From contig NZ_CP010310.2 in the NCBI RefSeq assembly GCF_000815105.2, positions 4,402,001 through 4,466,000 of the forward strand: a DNA stretch of 64,000 nt. Direction: 5' to 3'. The translations under genes and the position numbers were made by a program. Of the stretch, positions 1 to 9,664 are shown one piece after another. Position 1 is the stretch's first letter; each line of letters opens with the position of its first letter. The DNA is from Pandoraea pulmonicola (GTDB lineage Bacteria; Pseudomonadota; Gammaproteobacteria; Burkholderiales; Burkholderiaceae). The notes beneath the pieces were generated by a model. That model did no database searches. It was not told the DNA's origin and worked only from the letters and a program-made list of their open reading frames with translations.

Positions 1-3000
1 CGGTTGTCATAGTCGAAGGCTTCCGTCCGATAGGCCGCGCCGTTGCGCAGGGTGGTGCGCGCGGTGACTTGGTCCAGAACGTTCCAATCCTGGCGAATCT
101 GCCAAGTCAGCCCGCTGCTTTTGTCCTGGACGGTGCGCAGCGTCTCGCGCCCGAAATCATCGAGTTCGTCGATGGTGGTCTGAATGGCATGCGTGCCCGT
201 CTGGTCATAGGTGATCCAACTCCGTACCCGGTTCAGGTCGTCACGAACGATGCCATCGACCTTCACGGCATCGTCCGCGATCTGCCTGACGCGATCGTTG
301 GCATCCCAGGCGACGTCGCGCCTGGCCCCATCCACGTGGACATAGCCGCGCAAGGAACCGTCCACCGTGTAGGCGGAGTAGGACATCTCGCGCGTATTGC
401 CGTCGAAGTCGAATGCCTGCTTTTTCAGACGCCCCGAGGCATAGGTGGTAAATTGGATCTTCGCGGCGCCGGCGGTCGCTGCGGTGGGCAGCCCCGTGTG
501 TGGCTCGTATTCGAACTGCTGGGAGAGAGCTTCGATCGGGGCGGCGGCCAGTGGCGCCGTAGACACCGACGCGAGGGCGTCGCCGAGTTCAGGGACATAG
601 GCGTAGGTCCGCTTGACGCCATCAGGCGTCGAGATTTGCGATGGGCGACGGTCCGCGTCCGTGGCGTAGGCATATTGCCAACCCCGACCTCCAACCTTCG
701 CGCCGGTCAAACGTCCCAAACCGTCAAATTGCCGCGTCCCCAACACGGCGCCATTGATCGCAATGGCGGTAGGCTGGGTAGCCGGAGAGTCGGGGCTATA
801 TTGGTACGACACGACTGTCTGATCAGGCAGCGTTACCTTGTCAACACGATTCCAGTCGTCGTAGCGATAAGTCACGGTATGGCCCAGTTCGTCGGTCACG
901 CCGCGCAACCGATATAGCCCGTCATACGCCATCGAGCGGGTACTGTAAGGCGTGAGGGCATCCTTGACGGTATAACGTTTTATCTCGATGGGCACCCCGC
1001 CCGGGTTGGTACGGCTTTCCTGGCGGCCAGTGGCCATGCTCTTGCCTTGGCGATACACCCGTTGCGTCAGCGCGATCGGGTCGGAAATCCCGATATGCCG
1101 AATCGTCCCGTTGTCATAGTTGAAGGCGACGCTCGAAATCTGCGCCCAATCGTCATACTCGACGGAGCCCCCCAGCGAACTGGTCTGATCCCGAGTCGGC
1201 GTGGCGCCCCAATAGTCAAAATCGATCGCTTCGGCCAGGCGGCCGAGTTCATCGTAGAACTGGAGGCTCGTCTGATGCCAAGTGTCCTCCTGCGCGGAAC
1301 CATCGACGTCATTTATATCCGTGTAAAGCAGCCTGTGCTGACCATCCAGGCCATGACGCGTTTTGTTATGGAGGGCGTCGGTTACCGTGACGAGGAAAGA
1401 TTCCTCCAGTCCATCACTCAACGCATACTCGTAGGTTGTGACGTTCTGGTACGCCGTTCCCGGATTCGCGGTCACGGCAGTGACCCGGCCCAGCCCATCA
1501 TAGTCGTAAGTGGTCACGCGATCCTTTGCATCGACCTGTTTCCACAGACGCCCGGTGAACTTCGAATATTGCGATTGCGTTGTCCAGCGCAATTTATCGT
1601 AGGCACTGAACGTATAGGTGAACAGGAGGGCGCCGTGGCGATCAGCGTCGTCGGCGCTGTCGAGGGTCTCCGTCCAGGTGTAGGCGTGGCCCGCATCGTT
1701 ATCCGGATAATGCGTGAAGACTTGACTGAGCAGTCGGCCCGCGTTGATCGCGTCCTGAGCATAAGTGAACGTTTGCCTGGACAGCAAACGGACATCGGCC
1801 GACCCCGATACATCCGACGGCGGCGGGTAGATGTTGGTGTGAGATTCTTCGGTTCTCAGCACAAGCGAATCGATGCCGTTTCCCCCCGAGGGGCATTGAT
1901 CGTATCGGTATTGAATCTGCTGCGTCGGGGTGTCGGAATAAGCGGAAGGCGCCGGCGTCGCGGTGATCGACTTTATGAAGCATCGCATCGCAGAGGGCGC
2001 CGGGGGACATCCAGTCTCGCCGTGCTCATCGTAATAGACCCACTCGCTTGCAGGACCTTCCGTGATTACGCCATCGCTATCGGTACGTTTGCCGGCTCGA
2101 TGAAGCTGATTTCCCCAATCGTCCCACGCATAGCGAATTTCCTGCGAAGCCGAGCGGGAAGCATCGCGCCAGGTGACCTTGTGCGCAACGGGCAACTGAA
2201 AATAAGCCGGCTGATCTTCGAACGCTTGCCCCACGATCGCGCCATATGATATTTCCTTCGTCGAAACAGTGCTGCCGCATTGAGTGCTTTGCTCGACGAG
2301 CAAATGGAAATTATCGTAGCTCCGATTGATCCTGGTCGTTTTCCCCTGACATTCCCAGGTTTCGGTGGAACCGTACCGATAGTTCGTCCGCACGCCATAA
2401 AGGTTATCTTGATCGTTCTTCCAGTCGACGCCGGATTGATAACCCAGGAAGTTATGACTCGTATAGGTGAATTCGACTTGTAAAGGCGGGGCTTCCGTTT
2501 GCTGCCGGCCTTGCGTCGGTCCGGAGTATCGGTTGAAACGATAGACGGTTGGCAGCGCGGGAAGTCCGGCCGAATCCGGAAAACGATTCCCTCGACCGTC
2601 TTTGTAATAGGAGGCGCGTTCGACCAGCCCCCCGGGCGCACTCACCTGGGCTAACCAGTCTCCCCAGACATCGGAGACCCACTCGTATTCCAGGTCCCAG
2701 TCGAGAGGGGTATCGGGGCCGAGACACAGATTCCTGACCCTGGTGAGCAGCGCGCCACTGAATGATAGTTCGACGTCGTACGCTTCCTCAGGTTGGTCCG
2801 GGAAGAAGCGCAGCACCGTCTCGGCCGACCGGTAGTCGATAGTCAGTAAAGTGCTGCTGGCGTCGTTGACCGCGAGGAGCTTGGGTGGATTGACCGAAAA
2901 ATCCCAACTCAAGGTCATCATGTGGCCAGCCACACTCAGGAGGTTGGTTGGCACCTTGACGGAAGCCGCCTTGGCCGGACCGGAAAGGACCTCGACCTCG

Positions 3001-3437
3001 CCGGACTTGTGGATCACCTTATAACAGTCGCCATAGCGTGGATCCTGATGGTCTTTCTCGTACTTTTCGAAGCGAAGATCCAACAACTTGTGCTGCAGCA
3101 GCACTTGTTCGACCCTATCGAGTTCGCGAACCTTGATTTGCTGCCCGGTGGACAGCGACAGTAGCCCACTGCTCCTGTCATAGGAAGTGAAGCCGAGGGC
3201 GACGCCCTTGCCGAACCCCTTGTTGGCGACGATGTCCGGCACAAGCAAAGCGGAGAGCGGGCTATAGCCTATTTGAATCGGCACGACCGGACCTCGCCCC
3301 CCATTGCCCAGAAGACGGCCGAGGGGAAGACTGAGGTTGTAGATTCCCGTGCGGGGATCGACGCCGCCGGCAACAGCACCAACGAAGTTGTTGGCCTGGG
3401 TAAAAAAAGGAGGCGTGTTGTTCGTCGGAGTGCCCAT
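1..3437 (-). CDS. YD-repeat / RHS-like protein, C-terminus beyond window edge
   Basis: An uninterrupted minus-strand frame of 1,145 codons runs from ATG at 3437 off the left edge. The start follows a GAGGAAAG ribosome binding site. The N-terminal third contains a stretch typical of RHS family proteins (VDPRTGIYNLSLPL near residue 30). From about residue 640 onward, YD-type motifs recur: YDYDGLGRV, YRYDDWNRV and, at the very edge, FDYDNR. Such proteins form a beta-strand shell that often encloses a C-terminal toxin; here the C-terminal part that would name the toxin is outside the window. No PAAR domain or signal peptide is seen at the N-terminus. It is the last gene seen of a three-gene set read leftward, 29 bases after its upstream neighbour. 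The family is clear; role (polymorphic toxin, Tc-like or other) is not. Confidence 0.88.
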   Translation of the reverse strand, partial: MGTPTNNTPPFFTQANNFVGAVAGGVDPRTGIYNLSLPLGRLLGNGGRGPVVPIQIGYSPLSALLVPDIVANKGFGKGVALGFTSYDRSSGLLSLSTGQQIKVRELDRVEQVLLQHKLLDLRFEKYEKDHQDPRYGDCYKVIHKSGEVEVLSGPAKAASVKVPTNLLSVAGHMMTLSWDFSVNPPKLLAVNDASSTLLTIDYRSAETVLRFFPDQPEEAYDVELSFSGALLTRVRNLCLGPDTPLDWDLEYEWVSDVWGDWLAQVSAPGGLVERASYYKDGRGNRFPDSAGLPALPTVYRFNRYSGPTQGRQQTEAPPLQVEFTYTSHNFLGYQSGVDWKNDQDNLYGVRTNYRYGSTETWECQGKTTRINRSYDNFHLLVEQSTQCGSTVSTKEISYGAIVGQAFEDQPAYFQLPVAHKVTWRDASRSASQEIRYAWDDWGNQLHRAGKRTDSDGVITEGPASEWVYYDEHGETGCPPAPSAMRCFIKSITATPAPSAYSDTPTQQIQYRYDQCPSGGNGIDSLVLRTEESHTNIYPPPSDVSGSADVRLLSRQTFTYAQDAINAGRLLSQVFTHYPDNDAGHAYTWTETLDSADDADRHGALLFTYTFSAYDKLRWTTQSQYSKFTGRLWKQVDAKDRVTTYDYDGLGRVTAVTANPGTAYQNVTTYEYALSDGLEESFLVTVTDALHNKTRHGLDGQHRLLYTDINDVDGSAQEDTWHQTSLQFYDELGRLAEAIDFDYWGATPTRDQTSSLGGSVEYDDWAQISSVAFNYDNGTIRHIGISDPIALTQRVYRQGKSMATGRQESRTNPGGVPIEIKRYTVKDALTPYSTRSMAYDGLYRLRGVTDELGHTVTYRYDDWNRVDKVTLPDQTVVSYQYSPDSPATQPTAIAINGAVLGTRQFDGLGRLTGAKVGGRGWQYAYATDADRRPSQISTPDGVKRTYAYVPELGDALASVSTAPLAAAPIEALSQQFEYEPHTGLPTAATAGAAKIQFTTYASGRLKKQAFDFDGNTREMSYSAYTVDGSLRGYVHVDGARRDVAWDANDRVRQIADDAVKVDGIVRDDLNRVRSWITYDQTGTHAIQTTIDELDDFGRETLRTVQDKSSGLTWQIRQDWNVLDQVTARTTLRNGAAYRTEAFDYDN

Positions 3438-3466
3438 TTCACTTTCCTCGGAAATGATCCGTCAAA

Positions 3467-4726
3467 CTAGTTCACGATGGTCGGGAAAGTTCCGGTCCCG
3501 GACGGATCCCAACTGGGATTAGCCCCCGCTTTCACGGAAAGCAGCCCGTTTCCCCCGTTGAAGACAACAGTAAACAAATCGCTGTTTCCATACTGATCGT
3601 ATATGCTTACCTGCGTATCCTCGAATATAGTCGGGGGAAAATTGACGGCACCGAGCGTTATTTCAGGAAGTAACAGGTAATATATTCCAACACCGTTTTT
3701 TTCGCCCCCATCACTTAGTACTCCCTGCCCCCAAATCGGGCTGTTTGAATCGTTATTTGCATAACCAATAACGGCCCTGCAGAACACGACAGCCGCATCG
3801 GGATCCCATATATATGACGCATAGAACGATGCCATTGGAAAGAGGCCAAATTGATCCACCCATGGGGCGGAGGCCATCTTGCCTTTGGTCACGGTATATT
3901 TTTCTATATAAAATCCCGCATCAGTAATTTTCAAATAACTTGCGTACTGTCTATAGGTTGCGGTGATTCGTCCGTTTTCGGTGCTAAGCGTAATATCGCC
4001 GAGTTTATTTGAATCGACGGTGATATTGGTCAGGTTGTAGCGTTTCGGGGGGAGTGTCTCGATCGCGACAGATGAGTGATCGGTTGGATCCGTCCGACTG
4101 GAAGCCGCTGTCTTGCCGCTGGCCATGGTCAACTGGGCGCCAATCGTAAGTGGGGTAACTGCCGGCGTGGGGGAGCAGGAAAGATAGAGCTTGAACCTGG
4201 ATTTTTCCTCGGAATCGCCCAGATCGGACGATTGAGAAGCAGTCTCCATGGCATGAGGAAGATGATGGAACTCGTTTTCCTGATCTGTGAACGACCATCC
4301 CTGTGGGAGGGCATCACCACTCGTATAGTCGATGAGTTGCAGAGTCGGTTGCACCCTGTCGAGCACATCCTGGCTGAGCGGCACAGCATTGCCATTGGCG
4401 TCCTCCGCTGTGATGAAAACCAGAATGCCGATCTGATTCAGGCCGTTTGCGTAAATCGCCCCCTCTTCGAGGCCGGATTCGGTAATAAGCTCGATCAGCG
4501 TTGTTGACCATGCGTGTTGCCAGTAACTGTCGTTTTTCCCATAACCGGGAAAGGGATGACTGCTTGACGGGCCGTCGAACTGGGCTATGAAATAGTCCCC
4601 CACGGTATTGTCCTGGCTCTTGTCACTGGCGCCAACGATGAAAATATCGCCTGTCTGGGCCGAATCACCCCATGCCTTGGGGTTCTCATAAGTTCCTGTG
4701 TTGGAATCAGTCGTTTTCGTCTTCAT
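3467..4726 (-). CDS. Unrecognised protein of the RHS gene set (419 aa)
   Basis: The start ATG at 4726 sits six bases after GGAGGTGAT, almost a perfect anti-16S match. I do not recognise the family. No signal peptide or membrane segment is evident; the protein is rich in Ser, Thr, Gly, Asn and aromatic residues, as in extracellular beta-rich proteins. Residues about 95-150 (NGLNQIGILV ... LIDYTSG ... GWSF) resemble the C-terminal 50 residues of the next upstream gene, suggesting a shared domain. Base composition is clearly lower in GC than the genes to the right, consistent with horizontal acquisition. It probably works with the YD-repeat protein, as they are co-oriented and closely spaced; that is inference. 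Confidence 0.75.
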   Translation of the reverse strand: MKTKTTDSNTGTYENPKAWGDSAQTGDIFIVGASDKSQDNTVGDYFIAQFDGPSSSHPFPGYGKNDSYWQHAWSTTLIELITESGLEEGAIYANGLNQIGILVFITAEDANGNAVPLSQDVLDRVQPTLQLIDYTSGDALPQGWSFTDQENEFHHLPHAMETASQSSDLGDSEEKSRFKLYLSCSPTPAVTPLTIGAQLTMASGKTAASSRTDPTDHSSVAIETLPPKRYNLTNITVDSNKLGDITLSTENGRITATYRQYASYLKITDAGFYIEKYTVTKGKMASAPWVDQFGLFPMASFYASYIWDPDAAVVFCRAVIGYANNDSNSPIWGQGVLSDGGEKNGVGIYYLLLPEITLGAVNFPPTIFEDTQVSIYDQYGNSDLFTVVFNGGNGLLSVKAGANPSWDPSGTGTFPTIVN

Positions 4727-4759
4727 GAAATCACCTCCAATTTTGCGATGACGAGTGGC

Positions 4760-5797
4760 TTAGAGCAGGACGAATTTTGGTTTCATACTCCAGTCGGATG
4801 GCGACATGATATTCCCCGTCTTTGGATCCAGAAGCTTGATACCGCCAAGGTAGTCAACAAAGAAATTCACGGCCTCTCTTTGATTCCCATTTTGACCTAT
4901 CAAAATTCCGATGGCATAACCAGAGGCGACATTCTCTATATTCTCATACGCATCCATTGAAGCGTATGCCTTGAACACATAGCTCAGATCGTCGCTTTTT
5001 ATAATGTCGCCTTTTTCCTCCATGTTTGGCAGGGGAGAATTATTGTAGATATCCTGCACAACACTATCGAACATTGCCACGAATTTTCTATCCTGACGCG
5101 TTGCGTAAGCGTTTGTTATTATGGTTTTCGGCCAGGCGTCGGAAACCAGCGAGTATATGGTTGATTCTGCGTAAAGTAGCTTGAAGATGGAGAAGCTGGT
5201 GTAGTTTCCATTGCTGCCAGTCCACCAGACAGTCCTGCCTGCACCTGGCGTTCCATCCGCCATCAAATGAAGATCAAGTCCGGAATTTCCTTTCTCGCTA
5301 TGATGAAAGACGTTGTCTTTGAAGTACCCACTTAACGCCTCATATCCATCGATCGTTTTCTTGGACGACCACTTGGCGGGCAAAAGAGATGAACTCCCGG
5401 TTTTCTTCAAAAGGCGAACGCCATCATCAAGTGCTCCGAAATACATGAAGGCCGGGTTTGCTTCGACAGGCGCCTTGTCAAAACTAACACCGTGCATCCA
5501 CGCACGATTGTAGGATTCCGGGGTGGAGATAATTGCATTTAGAATATCCCGCTCCTCTCCGCTTACACCGACCAATGCCGCGCGCTCCCAATCGCCACTG
5601 GTCGATCCGAACGAAAGGATGATATAAAGCTCTCCCGGGATGACATTTTTTGGATCGACGAATGTCATCGCCTTTTCAATGTCAACGGCGCCTTCTTTGG
5701 CAATTTTATTTTTCACCGTCCGCGCCCCGCCTTCAGTTTCATATTTATCACGCGCTGCTTTTTTTACTACAGTCTTGCTCGTTGTCGATTTTTTCAT
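4760..5797 (-). CDS. Unrecognised first protein of the RHS gene set (345 aa)
   Basis: I chose the ATG at 5797 because GGAG lies at the right distance and the protein then begins with a basic segment (MKKSTTSKTVVKKAARDKYE); the open frame continues upstream but with composition unlike coding sequence. No known family is recognised. The C-terminus (GYAIGILIGQ ... LLDPKTGNIM ... DWS, residues about 293-340) resembles residues 95-150 of the downstream gene. Low GC compared with the window. The stop is 33 bases before the next start, so the three genes probably form one transcript. Function unknown; an accessory or delivery role for the YD-repeat protein is a guess from context. Confidence 0.72.
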   Translation of the reverse strand: MKKSTTSKTVVKKAARDKYETEGGARTVKNKIAKEGAVDIEKAMTFVDPKNVIPGELYIILSFGSTSGDWERAALVGVSGEERDILNAIISTPESYNRAWMHGVSFDKAPVEANPAFMYFGALDDGVRLLKKTGSSSLLPAKWSSKKTIDGYEALSGYFKDNVFHHSEKGNSGLDLHLMADGTPGAGRTVWWTGSNGNYTSFSIFKLLYAESTIYSLVSDAWPKTIITNAYATRQDRKFVAMFDSVVQDIYNNSPLPNMEEKGDIIKSDDLSYVFKAYASMDAYENIENVASGYAIGILIGQNGNQREAVNFFVDYLGGIKLLDPKTGNIMSPSDWSMKPKFVLL

Positions 5798-6260
5798 GTT
5801 TCCACTCCATGTATTTTTAGTGGACACAAAAAACTGGGATTTACAGACTTGCAACAGATATTCAAGAAATCGAAAGCAATCACTGTTATTGATTAGGCAT
5901 CGACGAGCTGGAGTCGAGCTGCCTGGCGGTTGGACTCGTGTGCAAAATGTCCTGATACGCGCGGGTGGGTGCCGGACGCGGCGAAAATGACGGGAAACCA
6001 CCCTCGCTGCATGAGATCGAACAGAAAGCAGGCCGCGGCGCGTCACCAACCCAAGGGGGCAAACGAGACACATGCTCGCCGAATCACCATGAGGCCACAT
6101 GCGCCGGTCATAGCCAACTATCCGGATTGTTAGTACGCATATCGAAACATTACGTCCATTATCTGGACGTTCCCCCTTCGTCAGAGCAGGCGAAATGCAA
6201 TGAAGCCAACGCACGACCAACGGTGACGGACTCCGAGGTGCTTCCATTGCGGAGCGCTCA
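5798..6260. other. Intergenic stretch upstream of the RHS gene set
   Basis: About 460 bases without a convincing gene. Open frames here are short and lack ribosome binding sites or recognisable products. The left part should hold the promoter for the leftward three-gene set; I could not pick a clear -35/-10 pair. Confidence 0.4.
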
Positions 6261-6692
6261 ATGCCGCCGGCGCCGACGTTTGGTGGTGCGGGCTATGCGC
6301 AGTCAGGAGATGAAACGAACGGTTCAACGTCAATGGATCTCGACATCGAGCACGGCGCACAAGGCTTGACATTGGTCTCCGAGACCGCTCGAACGGCCGC
6401 GCCCAACAGCGTCTGGTGGATGTTCCTGTTGCCGTACAACTTCATCGAAGACTTCTTCATCATCTCCCATGTCTCCAAATCGCTGGAACGGGAATCGCGA
6501 ACCCACCCGGCGCTGGCCGGGTTGCGCTCTTTTGGGCGGGCCAGCGGCTGGGGATGGTGCTCGGCCCAAGTCATCTCATTGATTCCTACTGTGCTCGGCT
6601 CCTGGGCAGGCGGACTTGCCCTGGTGCTCTGGCTTTGGCATTGGGGATTCATACGCCGCATCAAGCGGCGGCTGGTGAGTGCTCGGACTTAG
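6261..6692 (+). CDS. Hypothetical small membrane protein
   Basis: A frame of 143 codons whose product has two hydrophobic stretches: a segment around SVWWMFLLPYNFIEDFFI and one around VISLIPTVLG to LWLWHWGF, the latter followed by a strongly basic tail (RRIKRRL), which fits a membrane protein with a cytoplasmic C-terminus. The true start is uncertain: no good ribosome binding site precedes ATG 6261 or ATG 6333 (MDLDIEHG). No family is recognised. The hydrophobic pattern argues for a real gene; competing frames on the other strand look like shadows. Confidence 0.4.
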   Translation: MPPAPTFGGAGYAQSGDETNGSTSMDLDIEHGAQGLTLVSETARTAAPNSVWWMFLLPYNFIEDFFIISHVSKSLERESRTHPALAGLRSFGRASGWGWCSAQVISLIPTVLGSWAGGLALVLWLWHWGFIRRIKRRLVSART

Positions 6693-6915
6693 TTTCGCAA
6701 GCGCCAACACCCAGCCGATCGCCCTGCACGGGCCGCGCCATAAACCAGCCGGGGACCATCATGCAATGCCTGAAGGTGCGACATGCGACCTGCGAGAATG
6801 GCCCCGAGCGGCGCCGCAAATTTAGCCCTCCGCCGCCTGGCTCGCTTGTCGTGGCGGGCCTGTCACGCGGAGCCGGTACAATCGGGGGGGAAAATAGCTC
6901 AGGCAATCACTTGCG

Positions 6916-8190
6916 ATGACGTCTGCTTCACCTGTCCGACTCCTTTCGTCCGTCTCTTCGGTACTTTCTGTCCTACCTTCGCGGGGCGCATGGGGACTCG
7001 CCGTGCTCGCCGCCGCCCTCGCCGGTTGCGCCGGCCCTCGACCAGGCGCCACGTCGCAGGGCGCGCCCGCGTCGCCGGCCGCGGCGAGTGTCCCGCCCCA
7101 TCCCACACCTACCGCCGAAGCGCCGCGGGCTTTCGCCCCACTGCCCTGGTGCGTGCAAACCTCGCTGCGTGAAGAGGACGACCTGATGCGCAACTTCGGC
7201 GGCATCCCCGCCGGCGTTCGTCGCATCGAGGAAACGCGCTTCATCGCCAGCTACGATCGCAGCACGGGCAAGGTCGGACCGCTAGACAACGGCAACCGCT
7301 TCGTGATGGAGTTCGATCCCCAGGGTCATCTGCTCGCGAGCACCGACCGCGGACGCTACACCTACAGCGCCGACGGGCGCCTGCACAGCATCGACGGTGC
7401 GCCCGTGGACTGGGAAGGCGACAACGCGTGGGTCGTGCACGGCGCCACGCGACGCGGCACATGGAAGGAACAGGTGCGTCAGGAAGGCGACAACCTCGAA
7501 TGGACGCGCCGCATCGTCGCCGCCGCCAACGGCGTCCACCATCGCCGCGCGGACAGCCTGCAGACGCGGCTGTTCGACGACGAATGCTTCGCGCTCTCGC
7601 GTCAGTGGGAGGCGGCCAACGAGGCACGTCAGGTCGTCACGGCCGACGGCAAGGTGCGTGCCGCGCCGAAAGTCGTGTCCTACCGGACGTTCGCCAGCGT
7701 CGAGCGCAAGCCGGACGGCAGCCGCATCGTGCGCGAGAACGGCGCGGCAGCGTTCATCGACGGCCAATGGCTGCCGCTCGCGTGGGACAACGAGGTTTCG
7801 GAGTATTCGCCCCGTCACGAACTGACGCGCGTCACGCGTACCGACGCCGAGACCGGCGAGCGTCACGTGTCCGAATATCACTACAAGCACGACAGCCGCG
7901 GCAACATCGTGCGCGTGGTCATCACCTCGCCCGCCGAACCAGGCGAGAAGGTCGACCCGTTCGCCAACGTCTTCGTGCGCAAGCTGACCTACTTCGACGC
8001 GTCCCCAATCAGCGCGACGAACGCACCCACCACGACCGGCCCGACGAATCGGGGGACGCCGGCAGCGGCGTCGCCGGCCTCCGCTCCGGCGCCGGACACG
8101 GCTTCCACGCCATCGGCATCGACACCCACGTCCGAATCGGCTCCGTCGGCCTCCCGCCCGGCCGACAACCAGCTTACGTCGGCAAAGTAA
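6916..8190 (+). CDS. Predicted lipoprotein with RHS/YD-like sequence (424 aa)
   Basis: The N-terminus has a hydrophobic segment ending in a lipobox, LAGC, with the acylated Cys at about residue 38, so export and lipid anchoring are likely. The middle contains short segments resembling single YD units (RGRYTYSADGRLHSI; YHYKHDSRGNIVRV). The last 60 residues are Ala/Ser/Pro/Thr-rich and probably disordered. Its 3' end overlaps the 3' end of the convergent histidine kinase gene by 17 bases. Function unknown. The signal peptide and codon usage make the gene itself secure. Confidence 0.72.
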   Translation: MTSASPVRLLSSVSSVLSVLPSRGAWGLAVLAAALAGCAGPRPGATSQGAPASPAAASVPPHPTPTAEAPRAFAPLPWCVQTSLREEDDLMRNFGGIPAGVRRIEETRFIASYDRSTGKVGPLDNGNRFVMEFDPQGHLLASTDRGRYTYSADGRLHSIDGAPVDWEGDNAWVVHGATRRGTWKEQVRQEGDNLEWTRRIVAAANGVHHRRADSLQTRLFDDECFALSRQWEAANEARQVVTADGKVRAAPKVVSYRTFASVERKPDGSRIVRENGAAAFIDGQWLPLAWDNEVSEYSPRHELTRVTRTDAETGERHVSEYHYKHDSRGNIVRVVITSPAEPGEKVDPFANVFVRKLTYFDASPISATNAPTTTGPTNRGTPAAASPASAPAPDTASTPSASTPTSESAPSASRPADNQLTSAK

Positions 8191-9664
8191 ACCGGAAGGT
8201 CGCCCCCTGCCCGTCCTGGGCGGACGTCTCCACCAGCGAGATGCGCCGCCCATGCAGTTGCAGAATGCGATGCACGATCCGCAATCCCAGCCCGCCTTCC
8301 CGGCGGGCGCCCCCCACCGTGAACGGCCGCTCGAAGAGACCTTCGCGTGCACTCTCGGGAATGCCCGGCCCGGTGTCGCTCACCAGCACCTCGATCTCCG
8401 ATCCGCTCGGCGCCACGGCCACGGTGATCTCGCCGCCCGGTGGCGTATAGCGCAGCGCATTGTCGAGCAGGTTCGTGAAGACCCGCTCGATGAGGCCCAG
8501 GTCCGCCCGCGCAACCGGAATTTGCGGCGCGAGCTTCGCGCGCAGCGCCACGCCGCGCGACTCGGCGCTCAGCTCGAATTTCTGAAAGACGTCCTGAATC
8601 AGATCGGTGACCGAAAACGGCTCGGCCTCGGGCTGCACGAAGCCGTGCTCGAGTCGCGCCAGTTCGAACAACGATTGCGCGAGCGCCCCCACCTTGCGAC
8701 TCTGATCGAGCGCGATGCCGAGGTAGCGCCGCCGCTCCGCGGGCGTGAGCGTGGCGTCCTTGAGCGATAGCGTTTCCAGGTAGCCGTGCAGCGACGACAA
8801 CGGCGTGCGCAAGTCGTGCGAGATATTCGCGATCAGCTCGCGCCGCTCCTGATCCTGACGCGTGAGCGTACGCCATTGCTCGCCGAGCCGCTCGACCATC
8901 TGACGGAACGCGCGTTCGAGCACCATGATCTCGTCGTTCGGACGCGCCTGCTGCGACGCGAGCTCATCGGCCGACATGGCGGGCAGCGGCGCCGGCGCCG
9001 CGTCGATGTCGAAGTCGCGCACGGTGTCGGTCAATCGCCGCAACGGCCGCGTGATGAGCGCGAACGCGGCCAGACCGGCCAGCAGACACAGCGCCGCCAC
9101 CATGCCGATCGACCACAGCGCGGTATTGAGCGCGACGCTCGTCGCCCCGCGCTCGGCGAAACGATCATGCGCTTCACCGAGCAGCACGACATAGACGTAG
9201 CCGACCTCGCGGCCGTCCACCCGCAAGGGCGCCGCGCTGAACACCTTGCGCACCTCGGCATTGCGCGGGTCGTCGCCGTAGATCGGCAGCGCCTCGCCGT
9301 CGAGCAACCGGCGCACCGGCGCCAGATCGATCCGCGTGCGGCGCAGGCGTCCCTCGGGCGCGGCGTGCCCGGTGATGTGCCCCTGTTCGTCGAGCAGATA
9401 CACCTCGACGCTCGGATTGACGACCATCAACTGACCGAAGAGACGCCGCACGGCGTCGGGCTTCATGCCGTTCGCGTCCATGAGCTGCGCGTTGGCCGCG
9501 ATGTGCTCCGCGAGTCCCCGCGAGAGCCCCTGGATCACCTCGGCTTCATGCATGCGGTTGGCGCGCACCTGCATCCAGGCGGACGTGCCGCTGCACACCA
9601 GCAGCAGGATGGCGAAGACGAGCGACAGGCGCTGCGTGAGAGAGAGATTCCAGCGGCGCATCAT
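8174..9664 (-). CDS. Two-component sensor histidine kinase
   Basis: 496 residues starting at ATG 9664, which overlaps the stop of the response regulator gene (ATGA). There is a first membrane segment at about residues 11-30, a periplasmic sensor region of about 150 residues, a second membrane segment near 181-203, a HAMP-like linker, then HisKA with the phosphoacceptor His at about 283 (ISHDLRTPLS), an N box (NLLDNALRY) and G boxes (DTGPGIPE, GGLGLRIV). It should phosphorylate the adjacent OmpR-type regulator. The stimulus is unknown; because the divergent operon repairs oxidised methionine in the periplasm, an oxidant or envelope-stress signal is a reasonable inference. Confidence 0.93.
   Translation of the reverse strand: MMRRWNLSLTQRLSLVFAILLLVCSGTSAWMQVRANRMHEAEVIQGLSRGLAEHIAANAQLMDANGMKPDAVRRLFGQLMVVNPSVEVYLLDEQGHITGHAAPEGRLRRTRIDLAPVRRLLDGEALPIYGDDPRNAEVRKVFSAAPLRVDGREVGYVYVVLLGEAHDRFAERGATSVALNTALWSIGMVAALCLLAGLAAFALITRPLRRLTDTVRDFDIDAAPAPLPAMSADELASQQARPNDEIMVLERAFRQMVERLGEQWRTLTRQDQERRELIANISHDLRTPLSSLHGYLETLSLKDATLTPAERRRYLGIALDQSRKVGALAQSLFELARLEHGFVQPEAEPFSVTDLIQDVFQKFELSAESRGVALRAKLAPQIPVARADLGLIERVFTNLLDNALRYTPPGGEITVAVAPSGSEIEVLVSDTGPGIPESAREGLFERPFTVGGARREGGLGLRIVHRILQLHGRRISLVETSAQDGQGATFRFTLPT

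Noticed and set aside
69..2249. Two long plus-strand frames at the left edge (69-917 and 1047-2249)
   Set aside because: They are antisense to the YD-repeat gene, whose minus-strand frame is uninterrupted and carries recognisable YD motifs; the plus-strand products look like nothing known.
7989..8876. Minus-strand frames of 200-350 codons across 7.2-8.9 kb
   Set aside because: They overlap the lipoprotein and the histidine kinase in other frames and have Arg/Gly-rich compositions typical of shadows.
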